From Candidatus Howiella intestinavium (GTDB taxonomy: Bacteria > Bacillota > Clostridia > Oscillospirales > Acutalibacteraceae), in contig CAJFVX010000049.1 in NCBI GenBank assembly GCA_904420585.1, forward strand, positions 1 to 64,000: a DNA stretch of 64,000 nt. Direction: 5' to 3'. The notes beneath the pieces are model-generated. The model was not told the DNA's origin, did not search any database, and saw nothing but the letters and a program-made list of their open reading frames with translations. Shown here in pieces: positions 51,128-60,772 of the stretch (positions are counted from its first letter, which is position 1; each line of letters opens with the position of its first letter). Position numbers and translations under genes: made by a program.

Positions 51128-54100
51128 ATGGCAAAAATAAGAGCCTTGCTGGCGGTATGTATTTTGGTTTGCGGACTCTTATTGGGGAGTACGTCGGTTT
51201 CGGCGGCGGAGATAAAAGCGCCGGGCCTTTCGGCCAGCGGCACGTCCGTCAGGACAGGGCAGGAAATCGAGTTCGTATTCTCCCTTGACGGCTATGAAGA
51301 GATAGAAACCGGGATACATACGGTAAAGGGGACGCTTACGTATGATCCGGATATATTTGAAACGCCGTCCCAGGCGGATTTTACGCCCGTATCGCCCTGG
51401 GAAAGCGTACATTACAATCCGGAAAACGGGCAGTTTTCCCTCTTCCGGCGGACAGGCGGTCTGGAAGGCGAGGACGTGCTTTTCGTACGTCTCACGGCCA
51501 GGGAAACGCTGCCCGCCGGGGATACCTATGTGGGCATAAGCGATGTGTCGGTATCCGAGGGAAAGGAAGATATTTTCCCGGCTGACGCGGCGGCAGAACT
51601 CATGGCCATATCCGGGCAGCCTTCGGCCGGTTCCCAGGCGGATACGGATAATCAGGCTCCTTCCGAAGGGCAGACCGAGCAGCAGCCGGTTATAGAAACC
51701 GGGGACGCCTTCCCTGCCATGGCCGTGTGGCTTCTCTGCGCCGGGGCGGCCGTCCTGGCGGCGGGCTGCCTTATCATCGCCCGCCGGGGAAAGAAAAATG
51801 CCGGCAGCCTGCGGATACTGGCCGGCCTCATCCTCACGGGCGCTGTGGCGGCCGCTGCGGCCGGCAGCGTGTACGCCTTCGGCGGAAAGGGCGACCTGAA
51901 CGGCGACGGCGCCGTGGATTACGCGGATGTGTATATCCTGCAAAAACATTTGGTAGCGCTGGAATCCCTGTCCGAAAACAAGCAGAACCGGGCGGATATG
52001 AACGCCGACGGGACGCTTTCGGTTACGGACTTGTGCCTGCTGATTCAGAAAATCGAAAAGACGGTGGATTATGCGGTCAGCATCACGCCGGCGCTGGAGA
52101 ATTTCTATTATGAAAAGCAGGCGGAGGTTCCCTTCCGGTTCTACGCCGCGGTTTCCCACGGCGGGGAAATCCAGGGCGTTACCATCAACGGCCGGGATTA
52201 CGCCGTGCAAAAGGCAGAGGACGGCGCCTATACAGCCCGGCTGCAAGCGGCGGAAGCCGCCGGTGTACAGGAGCTGCGCATCACCAAGGTAAGCCTGCGC
52301 AACGGGCAGGATGTGGAAGTAAGCTGCACAGAGAAAATCGAGGTGCGCAAGGCGGTCCCGTCCTTAGAAAACTTCCGCGCAGAGGAAAAGGCCGACACGG
52401 CGCAGATGCAGGTCTCCTTCCTTTTGGAAGACCCGGACGGGGCGGTGACCTCCTCCGACATGGAGGTGCTGAAAAACGCCGACGGGGAATTTATAAAGGT
52501 GGAGACCCTGGAAGTGTCCGCCGGCGAAAACACCTTCTTATTGGATTTGGAGGAAGACACGGCCTATACGCTGCATATCTCGGCCCGGTACAACCGGGAT
52601 TCGGACACGCTGGAAGCAGATGCCGACAACAGCGGGAGTTTTGCGGCGATGAAAGAAGTCCGGCTGCATGTCGATTATCAGTTTACCTTCGGCGGCCTTA
52701 CTGCCCAGACGGAGGCCGGTGCGCCGGCCGGGAAATTCAGCAAAAACCAGCCGGTGGTCCTGTGGTTTACAAGTAACAACGCCACTGGGTTCGCCCCGGT
52801 ACAGGCGGTGGTAAACGGAGAAACCTATCCGGTGGAACCCGCCGGGGACGGATATACCGTAACCCTGCCCGGATTTACCCAGACCGGGGAAGCCGAAATT
52901 CGGGTGGAGCAGGTTATTTTGGAAAACGGGAAGGCCTTTTCTCCCGAGAAAGACAATGTAAAAACCCTTATCATCCTGAAAGAGCGGCCGGCAGTCACGG
53001 ATTTAACCGCCCGGGAAGAGGCGGAAAAAGGGCAGTTTCACATCGCCTTCCGCCTGACCGACCCTGACGGCACGCTGCAGAACAGGAAAATCAGCATCCG
53101 GAACGCCGACGGAAAAGAGGTGGGCGCATATGCCTTTTCCGAAAACGAGCTGCAGGACGGCGTATTCAGCGGTTCGGTTCCGCTGACCGACAAAGGGCTC
53201 ACATCCTCCTACACGGTACAGATTGTGGCAGACGTGCGTCTGTCGGCCGATGGTACAGAGGCAGAGAACCAGAAGGTTCTGGCCGCATTGTCGGTGGACG
53301 CGCAGCCGCAGGCCCAGGTCATTGCCGGAAAAGCCGGAGACGCATATGTGGAAAAGGGCGGCAGTCTGCCGCTTTTCTATGAAGTCGCTCACAATGTGGA
53401 AGCGGCCCTTGCGAAACTGGTGGTCAACCACATAGAACTGCCTGTAACCGCCGGGCCGGACGGGACCTGGCAGGTCACGGCCACCGCGCCGGATGCGGCG
53501 GGCAAGCAGAATTTCACACTGTATCAGCTGGTATTTGCCGACGGCACCATCCTGGATGTAAACCACATCCTTTCGGTGGAGGTGCTAAAGGGCGCGCCGA
53601 CGGTACAGGATTACGAAGCGGAGGATATTCTGGAAAAGGAGCAGGTACGCTTCCGGTTTACCCTGACGGATACCGACGGGGCCTTCCTCTCCGGCCGGGT
53701 GCAGCTTCTTTCCAGGGAAAAGGATACCATCGTGGCTGAGGAGGCCATCACCGGGACGGGGCCCCAGGTCTTTACGCTGGACGTGGAAGAGCAGAAGGCC
53801 TACACCTTCCGGGTTCTTTTGAGCTATACCGAGACCGAGGACGGCAGCCGGCAGGTAAGAGATGCCGTGGCGCTGGAAAAGACGGTTTATCTGATGCGGG
53901 ACTACGGCCTGCGGCTTTCCGACATGCAGACGTCCGGGGCAGACGGAACCGATACGGTATACTTTGAGCCGGGCAGTACGCTGCAGCTCCGCTTCCGGGC
54001 GGAGACCCGCGCAAGCCTTGCGGTCCAGCAGGTGCAGATGAACGGGAAGATGTATAGTCTTACGCCCTTGGAGGACAAGGTCTACACCCTGACGGCCGAG

Positions 54101-57100
54101 GCCGGTTCCCTGCCGGGCGTGCAGGTGCTGACCATCGAAAAGGTTGTGCTGGAAAACGGAAAGGAGCTGACGGCGGAGGCCGGCCATTCCATCCGGGTGG
54201 AGGTGCTGAAAGCCGCCCCCAGGGTGGAGAATTTCACCTGGGAGAAGACCGTGCAGGACGAGCTGCGGGTACAATTTACCCTCCAGGACCCGGACGGCGC
54301 CCTGCAGGACGCCCGGCTGGAGATTGCCGAGGCCGGCGGCCGGGTTCTTCTGCGCGAATCCATAGCCGCAGGTGATAAGCAGGCGACCGTCAAGCTGACC
54401 GAGGCGGAACAGTATACCCTGCGGGTGACGGCCGATTTTGACCGGGATACCAATACCCTGGACCAGCAGTCCAACGCTTATACCGACGAAGAAATCTATG
54501 GGGATACCCTTGCCGCCTCTCGGGACGCCATCCAGTTTAAGGATGTAACGGGCACCCGCCTCTATAAGAATACCGCCAGCGGCCCCAAAGAGGTGGAGGT
54601 CCTGGACATCACCGGCGGACTGCCGGCGGATGCCGAATCCTATTACGCCGTAATCCAGATGGAAAACCTGCCCGACTTCTACGCGGGTATCAGGGAATTC
54701 CGCCGGGATGGGGATACGGGACGGGTGTACGCAGTCATCGAGCAGGACGACGTAATCCGCTATGATGCCGACGGCAGCCGGCAGCAAGGATATGCCTTCC
54801 CCCTGGCCTATCGGGATGCGGAAGGGGAGCACCCCCTCATACAGTCGGCAGAGGAGCTGTTCCGGCAGATGGCCGCAAGCCCCGGCGGACGCTATGAGCT
54901 GACAGAGGATCTGGATGCATCCGGGCTGTCCGCAGCTGCGGCCGCCGTGGCCGGAACCTTTACCGGCGAGCTGGACGGCAACGGATATAAAATCGTAAAC
55001 CTCCCCACCTCCCTCTTTGACCGCTTGAGCGGGGCCTATATTCACGACCTGGTTATCGAGAACGCCCGGATAACGGCCTCCCGCAGCGGGATTCTGGCCA
55101 ATGTCATCCAGAACCAGTCGACCGTCGAAAAGGTATTCATCACCCACGCCTCTATTTCCAATGGGGTTGACGAGTTGGGGGCCTTCACGGGGAATCTGAA
55201 CAATTCCACCATCCGGCAGAGCGCCTCCATCGATGTATCCATTAAGGGGCTTGTAGCGGTAGGCGGCATAGTAGGCAAAACCGGCGCCGGGGCGGTGATT
55301 GAAAACTGCTACGTGACCGGGAAGGTGCAGGGCACCTACGACCATCCCAGCCTGGGCGCCCGGGTGGGCGGCATCGCCGGCTGGCACGGCGGCGGCGTCA
55401 TCCGCGCCTGCTACACCCAGGTGCAGGTGGCGGCCCCGGCTAAAAAGGGCAACGGCGGCCTCATCGGAGGACCCAATACGGGCAGCCCGGTCATCGAGGA
55501 CAGCCTGAGCATGAGCAGCGGCGCCGGGTACCGGATAGCGGGCTTTGACGTTTTGAACAACGCCAAAAATGTTTACGAGTACGCCGGTTCGGACAGTGCA
55601 ACCAACATCACCGAGGATAACCGGGAACAGATAAAAGAAACCGACGCCATTTTTGACCGGAACTTTTACAGGGATACCCTGGGTTGGGACGAAACCGTCT
55701 GGGAGCTGGAACTGCTGGCCTACGGCAAGCGTCCGTCCTTACAGGGCGCGCCGGTGGCCGACAACAACTATCAAATCCCGGCCTACGCCCAGGTGCTGGC
55801 AGACCCGGGCTACACCCCTGCCCGGGAGCAGGCCTACGCCAATATGGCCAAGCTCATGCCCTTCTCGGACGTCCGCACCCTGGTAGCCTACGGCAACCGC
55901 CTCTCTGACACCGACGCCCTGGTCACGGAGGCCCTGCAGTTTGTCCTGCCTCTGGACGCCGACGGCGCATTGGTGACGGGCATAACCCGGGACGAGGCCG
56001 GCCGGATAGCCAAAATACGGCTTGTATTCCAGGAGGGAACCATGCAGGAGTATGCCCTTTCCTGGCAGAAGGCTATGGGAAATGTGGTGGCGGCCTATAC
56101 CGCCCATAACGCGGACCTTTTATATCAGTTCCACCGCTATATGGCGGATCCCGAAGACGGCCTGCTGGATGCGGCCCTGGGCCTCGTATCCGCCCTGGAT
56201 TACGCGGCGGATATAGCGGCCCTCACCGGCGAAGAGGAAAGCCGGCTTTACACCGATTATTACAACGAGTCGGTAAAGCCCCGTTTGCGGGAGGTAGTGG
56301 AAGGGATTTTGTATTCCCAGGCCGACTATCCCACCTACTGCAAAAACGAGGTGGTGCAGCAGCTGGTCCGGGAGCGGATTGGCGATGTGGAAACCTGGAA
56401 GCGGTTTTTGTACGGATACAATTATTACGACAAATGGTATCATATTGACTTCCAGGGCGTGAACCTAAGCGACCTTATATTCCAAAACGGAGAACTGCTG
56501 GCCCGGGATATGACGGCCGCGGCCCTTACGGAAAAGCTCCTTTCGGCGCCGGCCGAGCAGCGGCAGACCAACCGGACGGTGGTGTTCTATAATAACGTCC
56601 TGCAGAACTACACCGGTGAGCCCCTGATGGATTTCCTGGGAGGCCTTGCCCGCCGCATGGCGGGATACGCCGATGCCAGCGACTGGTTTGTCGACACCTT
56701 TGACGGGATTCTTAAGGAGCAGGCGGCACAGGGCGGGGCCGAAGGGCTTCGGTATCGCATCTGGGATATTCTGACGGGGCTGAACGACGGGCAGAAAAGC
56801 GTCGTCCTGCCCATCCTGACGGCGCCCCAGGAGGACATGTACCTGATTTCCCTGCCCTCCCAGCTGATGCTGGGCAGCCTCAACCGCTATCCCGAATATC
56901 TGAACAAGGATGGGAACGAGCGGCAGCGGATGCGGGATATCATCGACGCATACGCCGAGAAGATGGGGAATTTTTACGGCGTGTCCTCCACCTGGATGGG
57001 CAACGCCGCCAGCCAGCTGAACAGCTTTGTGAACATCCAGTTTGACACGCGGCTGAACTTCCCGGCCAGCGCGGCAGCCGACGCGGGGGATCAGGACAAG

Positions 57101-58621
57101 GGTACAACCCGGGAACCCGTGATGAAATGGGTATTTGAAGCCAACGACACCATCAGCATCAAGAACGGCAGCGCGGCGGTAGCCAACGGGACCAACGTCT
57201 TCTGGGTACTGACCCCGGCGCTGGGCACCAGCGACTACATCTTCTTCACCTTCAGCCACGAGACGGCCCACAACCAGGACGGCCGGTATTTCTACGGCGG
57301 GGCCGGCCGGCGCAACGGCACCGGCGCCGAAGCCCACGCCGACGGGAATATTGCCCAGGAAATGCGGGACGGCTGCATGGTCTTTAACATCTCCAAAATC
57401 AACGACACGGGGCTGGAGATGACCGGCAACTTCAGTTACGAGCGCATCGACTCGGCCGAAAAAATCCACAGCTACTACCGGGAAATGTTCGAGACCGGGT
57501 ATGTGCTGGACTACCTGGCGGCCCAGGCCTTCCTCCGGCTGCCGGCGGAACAGCAGGCGGCGGTGGCCGTACAGGCCCACCACACCGCCGGCGGCAATGC
57601 ATCCTTTACCACCGAGTACCGGGATGTCACCGTGGAAGAGATCAGACAGATGCAGCTGCAGGATGTGGAGGACCTGTGGGAAAACCGGCTTTCCATCCGC
57701 AACCAGAAAAAGGGGGCTGCCGAAAAGATAAGCACCGCCACCGACGGCAGCTACGGATTTGAGTCCTTCTACTGCATGAACTGGTATCAGTCCCACAACA
57801 ACGACGGTTCGCCGGATACCCACGCCTTCAAGCGGCTGGGCATGGAGATGCTGGGGGTAGGCGGCTTTGAGGGCGGCTACCAAATCTATATGTCGGCCCG
57901 CAGCGAAAACGATCTGGACGCCCTGCGGAAGATAACCGGGGATCCCAACATCACCTGGAAGGATTATAAGCTGGGCCGGTTCCAGCGGGTAGAGGAAAAT
58001 CTGGACAAGATTCCCTACTTTGACCCCGAGGCGGTCATCCAGCAGTTTGCGGAGGCTTTCCAAAGGGACGCCCAGAAGGGCACCCGGAGCGAAAGCACCG
58101 CCGTCAAGCGGATGCTCTACGGCATTGTAAAGCGGGCCACCGGCGACTTTAGCGAAGGCGGTATCTACCAGAGCCCGGCGGTTATCCCGGTGACCTCCGC
58201 GGAGGAATTTATCCGCCTGGCGGCTGAGAACCCCTACGGCTCTTTCCGGCTGGAAGCGGATCTGGACTTCACCGGCATTGCCGCTGCCGGAGGCAGCTAT
58301 ATCCCCGGCCGGTTTATGGGCATCCTCGACGGGAAGGGGCATACAATCACCGGGATGCGGTATCCCCTCTTTGGAGATCTCCAGTACGCCCTGGTTAAGA
58401 GTCTGACCATTGCGGATCCCGCCTATGATACCGGGGCCGCAGCCCTGCTGGCCGTAAAATCCCGGCAGGTGGTCCTGGGGGATGTAGCCGTAACCGGCCT
58501 GTCCCCGGCAGATGCGGCCCGGGGACTCCCCCTTGTGAAGACCAGGACCGATGTTTACTACGAGTACGGGAACACCGGTGTGCAGACAGGAGCCGACAGT
58601 TCCGTGTCTGCAGCCGGTTAG
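51128..58621 (+). CDS. Giant M26 (ZmpB/IgA-protease-like) metalloprotease with cohesin-like and dockerin domains
   Basis: A 2497-residue exported protein. In order: signal peptide (about 1-27); cohesin-like domain (about 30-165, e.g. GTLTYDPDIFETP); a Gln/Asp-rich linker; two hydrophobic segments (about 195-216 and 228-250); type I dockerin (about 253-316; DLNGDGAVDYAD and DMNADGTLSVTD); four long Ig-like A/B repeats (about 316-1120); M26 N region with GLUG-like turns (about 1240-1500); a helical region; M26 catalytic domain with H2044-E-T-A-H2048 and E2068 as third zinc ligand candidate (SHETAHNQDGRYFYGGAGRR); and another GLUG-like stretch near 2370-2460. No LPxTG motif ends it. Substrate unknown; IgA or mucin-type glycoprotein is inference. 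Confidence 0.9.
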   Translation: MAKIRALLAVCILVCGLLLGSTSVSAAEIKAPGLSASGTSVRTGQEIEFVFSLDGYEEIETGIHTVKGTLTYDPDIFETPSQADFTPVSPWESVHYNPENGQFSLFRRTGGLEGEDVLFVRLTARETLPAGDTYVGISDVSVSEGKEDIFPADAAAELMAISGQPSAGSQADTDNQAPSEGQTEQQPVIETGDAFPAMAVWLLCAGAAVLAAGCLIIARRGKKNAGSLRILAGLILTGAVAAAAAGSVYAFGGKGDLNGDGAVDYADVYILQKHLVALESLSENKQNRADMNADGTLSVTDLCLLIQKIEKTVDYAVSITPALENFYYEKQAEVPFRFYAAVSHGGEIQGVTINGRDYAVQKAEDGAYTARLQAAEAAGVQELRITKVSLRNGQDVEVSCTEKIEVRKAVPSLENFRAEEKADTAQMQVSFLLEDPDGAVTSSDMEVLKNADGEFIKVETLEVSAGENTFLLDLEEDTAYTLHISARYNRDSDTLEADADNSGSFAAMKEVRLHVDYQFTFGGLTAQTEAGAPAGKFSKNQPVVLWFTSNNATGFAPVQAVVNGETYPVEPAGDGYTVTLPGFTQTGEAEIRVEQVILENGKAFSPEKDNVKTLIILKERPAVTDLTAREEAEKGQFHIAFRLTDPDGTLQNRKISIRNADGKEVGAYAFSENELQDGVFSGSVPLTDKGLTSSYTVQIVADVRLSADGTEAENQKVLAALSVDAQPQAQVIAGKAGDAYVEKGGSLPLFYEVAHNVEAALAKLVVNHIELPVTAGPDGTWQVTATAPDAAGKQNFTLYQLVFADGTILDVNHILSVEVLKGAPTVQDYEAEDILEKEQVRFRFTLTDTDGAFLSGRVQLLSREKDTIVAEEAITGTGPQVFTLDVEEQKAYTFRVLLSYTETEDGSRQVRDAVALEKTVYLMRDYGLRLSDMQTSGADGTDTVYFEPGSTLQLRFRAETRASLAVQQVQMNGKMYSLTPLEDKVYTLTAEAGSLPGVQVLTIEKVVLENGKELTAEAGHSIRVEVLKAAPRVENFTWEKTVQDELRVQFTLQDPDGALQDARLEIAEAGGRVLLRESIAAGDKQATVKLTEAEQYTLRVTADFDRDTNTLDQQSNAYTDEEIYGDTLAASRDAIQFKDVTGTRLYKNTASGPKEVEVLDITGGLPADAESYYAVIQMENLPDFYAGIREFRRDGDTGRVYAVIEQDDVIRYDADGSRQQGYAFPLAYRDAEGEHPLIQSAEELFRQMAASPGGRYELTEDLDASGLSAAAAAVAGTFTGELDGNGYKIVNLPTSLFDRLSGAYIHDLVIENARITASRSGILANVIQNQSTVEKVFITHASISNGVDELGAFTGNLNNSTIRQSASIDVSIKGLVAVGGIVGKTGAGAVIENCYVTGKVQGTYDHPSLGARVGGIAGWHGGGVIRACYTQVQVAAPAKKGNGGLIGGPNTGSPVIEDSLSMSSGAGYRIAGFDVLNNAKNVYEYAGSDSATNITEDNREQIKETDAIFDRNFYRDTLGWDETVWELELLAYGKRPSLQGAPVADNNYQIPAYAQVLADPGYTPAREQAYANMAKLMPFSDVRTLVAYGNRLSDTDALVTEALQFVLPLDADGALVTGITRDEAGRIAKIRLVFQEGTMQEYALSWQKAMGNVVAAYTAHNADLLYQFHRYMADPEDGLLDAALGLVSALDYAADIAALTGEEESRLYTDYYNESVKPRLREVVEGILYSQADYPTYCKNEVVQQLVRERIGDVETWKRFLYGYNYYDKWYHIDFQGVNLSDLIFQNGELLARDMTAAALTEKLLSAPAEQRQTNRTVVFYNNVLQNYTGEPLMDFLGGLARRMAGYADASDWFVDTFDGILKEQAAQGGAEGLRYRIWDILTGLNDGQKSVVLPILTAPQEDMYLISLPSQLMLGSLNRYPEYLNKDGNERQRMRDIIDAYAEKMGNFYGVSSTWMGNAASQLNSFVNIQFDTRLNFPASAAADAGDQDKGTTREPVMKWVFEANDTISIKNGSAAVANGTNVFWVLTPALGTSDYIFFTFSHETAHNQDGRYFYGGAGRRNGTGAEAHADGNIAQEMRDGCMVFNISKINDTGLEMTGNFSYERIDSAEKIHSYYREMFETGYVLDYLAAQAFLRLPAEQQAAVAVQAHHTAGGNASFTTEYRDVTVEEIRQMQLQDVEDLWENRLSIRNQKKGAAEKISTATDGSYGFESFYCMNWYQSHNNDGSPDTHAFKRLGMEMLGVGGFEGGYQIYMSARSENDLDALRKITGDPNITWKDYKLGRFQRVEENLDKIPYFDPEAVIQQFAEAFQRDAQKGTRSESTAVKRMLYGIVKRATGDFSEGGIYQSPAVIPVTSAEEFIRLAAENPYGSFRLEADLDFTGIAAAGGSYIPGRFMGILDGKGHTITGMRYPLFGDLQYALVKSLTIADPAYDTGAAALLAVKSRQVVLGDVAVTGLSPADAARGLPLVKTRTDVYYEYGNTGVQTGADSSVSAAG
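52066..54500 (+). repeat. Four ~205-residue A/B repeats in the M26 protein
   Basis: The encoded protein repeats a B-type half (V-NGETYPV / VNGKMYSL-type strands ending VVLENGKEL-like) and an A-type half (APRVENFTW, FTLQDPDGALQD). Copies of the A half occur at nucleotides about 52351, 52990, 53599 and 54220, 610-640 bp apart. The copies are diverged. Confidence 0.8.
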
Positions 58622-58654
58622 GAAGCGGACACGCCAAAAGACCAGACATGCAAA

Positions 58655-58696
58655 AAATCCCTTGAAACAGGCGGCATGCCCGGTTTCAAGGGATTT
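58655..58696. terminator. Terminator between the M26 gene and the flippase gene
   Basis: AAATCCCTTGAAAC and GTTTCAAGGGATTT form a 14-bp perfect stem with T-run after it on the plus strand and A-run before it, so it can serve both convergent genes. Confidence 0.92.
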
Positions 58697-58715
58697 TTCT
58701 TTGAAAGAGCGCCGG

Positions 58716-60158
58716 TTATTCTGCGTTTTTTTCCGGCTGTGCCGGACGAAATGCAGACTTGGCCATTCCGATAATATCCTTTACATCCGAACGGCAGAGG
58801 AACAGATACAGCCCGTAGATAACAAGATAAATCAGACAGCCGACCCAACCGCCTACCACCCAGCTGGAGCAGACGAAAACCGCCGTCATAACCAATTCCA
58901 GAATCATATTCTTTGCAACCCGCAGCTGCAGGATTTTGGCCAGCACCAACTCGGCAAAAACACAGCGGAAAACAATCAGCACCAGAATGGACAGCACTGC
59001 CAACTCCAGATTGCGCAGCCAGAGGATGACGATAGCCGAAGACAAAAGGCTGAGGCCAACCGACGCCAGGTTGACCACCATCATCCAGTTTTCCCGGCGC
59101 AGGGCCTTTAAGTAGGTGTTGATCAGCATGGACATCTTTCCCTCAAACAAGCACATGGGGAAAAGCAGGGCCATGTAAGTAAGGCTTTCGGCATACTGGG
59201 GCAGCCACATGGACAGGACGACCTTGGCCGGATAGTAGAGCACCAGAAGTCCTAAAATCGGCACCACCAGCACGCTGCGCAGGCGGGTATAGGCCCCGGC
59301 CCAGCGCTCCTGCGGGGTGCGCTTGAGCACCGGGAACATGACCACGCTGACCGCGTTGATAAACAGCATCATCAGGTTGCAGACGCTCATAGTCAGGGAG
59401 ACCTGTCCAAAGACCTCCACGCTCCAGGTCTGTTCGATACAGAACCGGACAATACCGATGATTAAGAGGCCGGCAATATTGGCGAACAGCAGCTTGACGC
59501 CCACCGTAATATTGGTCCAGGCCTCCGCCAAACTCTCCCGTAGCCCGGCCGCCTTGTGGAAGACGATGTCCCGGCACCGCCAGCACAGGGTGCACAAGGT
59601 CACCAGCTTGGCCCCGATATCCGCCAGCAGCAGGGACTCATAACTCCTTGTCCCGGCCAGCAGCAGAATCACAACGGCCGCCGCGTATATCACCTTCTCG
59701 GCCATCTGGTTTTTGGCGTACTCCTGGATGCGGTTGGTGGATTGCAGCACATATTGGAGGAAGGTCCGGGGAATAACAAGCAGACAGCAAAGAGCCGTTA
59801 TCAACAGGACGAAGGTCTTATCCGCATGGGGGTAAAACAGCAGGATACCTCCGGAAAACAACAGGGTAATGACCAGCTCCATGGCCCCCAGCATCCAGAA
59901 CTGGGAGTGGAACAGGGGCTTGTCCAGTTCCTCATATTCCCGGCCGCCGTAACGCAGCAGAATCCCGTCTACCCAACCAAAATGGAAAAAGCCCACATAT
60001 GTGGTATAAAACACATAGAGCTGCCAATACCCGTATTCCGCCGCACCCAACCGCTTGGGGACCAGGGCCACCAGCACCACCGACAGCAGGGTGCCCACAA
60101 TGTTGGCCACAAAGGTATAGGACAAATTTTTTACAATGCCCAGTATCTTACTATTCAC
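58716..60158 (-). CDS. Wzx-type O-antigen/polysaccharide flippase
   Basis: A 480-residue polysaccharide transporter with about 12-14 TM helices (NIVGTLLSVVLVALVPKRLGAAEYGYWQLYVFYTTYVG in the first pair). It should flip lipid-linked oligosaccharide repeats outward for wall-linked or exopolysaccharide assembly. It is the last gene of the dTDP-rhamnose cluster; its start at 60158 overlaps rfbC by 8 bp. Confidence 0.9.
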   Translation of the reverse strand: MNSKILGIVKNLSYTFVANIVGTLLSVVLVALVPKRLGAAEYGYWQLYVFYTTYVGFFHFGWVDGILLRYGGREYEELDKPLFHSQFWMLGAMELVITLLFSGGILLFYPHADKTFVLLITALCCLLVIPRTFLQYVLQSTNRIQEYAKNQMAEKVIYAAAVVILLLAGTRSYESLLLADIGAKLVTLCTLCWRCRDIVFHKAAGLRESLAEAWTNITVGVKLLFANIAGLLIIGIVRFCIEQTWSVEVFGQVSLTMSVCNLMMLFINAVSVVMFPVLKRTPQERWAGAYTRLRSVLVVPILGLLVLYYPAKVVLSMWLPQYAESLTYMALLFPMCLFEGKMSMLINTYLKALRRENWMMVVNLASVGLSLLSSAIVILWLRNLELAVLSILVLIVFRCVFAELVLAKILQLRVAKNMILELVMTAVFVCSSWVVGGWVGCLIYLVIYGLYLFLCRSDVKDIIGMAKSAFRPAQPEKNAE

Positions 60159-60717
60159 AGGAAGCCCCCTGGATTATATCCCGCAAAAACGGGTTCACCT
60201 TGTCCTTATCGCTCAAGAGGATCTCCATGCCCGGCGGAATAGGCCAGGCCACGTTTACATCCGGGTCGTCCCAGCGCAGGCCGCCCTCGTCCTCGGGGTG
60301 ATAAAATTCATCGCATTTGTAGACGAACTCCGCCTCTTCGGAAAGCACCAAAAAGCCGTGGGCAAAGCCCCTGGGGATATAGAACTGCTTCTTGTTCTCC
60401 TCCGACAGCAGGACGCCTGTCCACTTGCCGAAGGTCGAACTGCCCCGGCGGAGATCCACGGCCACGTCGTAGACCTCGCCCTTTACCACCCGCACCAGCT
60501 TGCCCTGGGGGTACTGCTTTTGGAAATGCAGCCCCCGCAGAACGCCGCGGCGGGACTTGGACTGATTGTCCTGCACAAAGACCGTATCCAGTCCGGCAGC
60601 CTTCCATTCGTTGTAGTTGTAGGTTTCCATAAAGTAACCGCGCGCGTCGCCGAATACGGTGGGTTCGATGATATACACGCCCTCGATTTCGGTGGGATGA
60701 AACTTAAATTTAGCCAT
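60151..60717 (-). CDS. rfbC: dTDP-4-dehydrorhamnose 3,5-epimerase
   Basis: A 188-residue RmlC enzyme. GVYIIEPTVFGDARGYFMETYN, QDNQSKSRRGVLRGLHFQ (with the catalytic His), GSSTFGKWTGVLLSEENKKQFYIPRGFAHGFLVLS and YKCDEFYHPEDEGGLRWDDP are the family segments. It epimerises C3 and C5 of dTDP-4-keto-6-deoxyglucose. The set rfbA-D-B-C in one direction gives the complete dTDP-rhamnose route. Confidence 0.96.
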   Translation of the reverse strand: MAKFKFHPTEIEGVYIIEPTVFGDARGYFMETYNYNEWKAAGLDTVFVQDNQSKSRRGVLRGLHFQKQYPQGKLVRVVKGEVYDVAVDLRRGSSTFGKWTGVLLSEENKKQFYIPRGFAHGFLVLSEEAEFVYKCDEFYHPEDEGGLRWDDPDVNVAWPIPPGMEILLSDKDKVNPFLRDIIQGASCE

Positions 60718-60772
60718 TTCGCTTCGCCGTTCCTTCCTGTATCCGTTTTTGCCGCTTCGCCGGCCTGTCCTG

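Noticed and set aside
56465..58342. 625-codon minus-strand ORF opposite the M26 catalytic region
   Set aside because: The plus-strand frame has the zinc site and family segments; the opposite frame has no recognisable domain.
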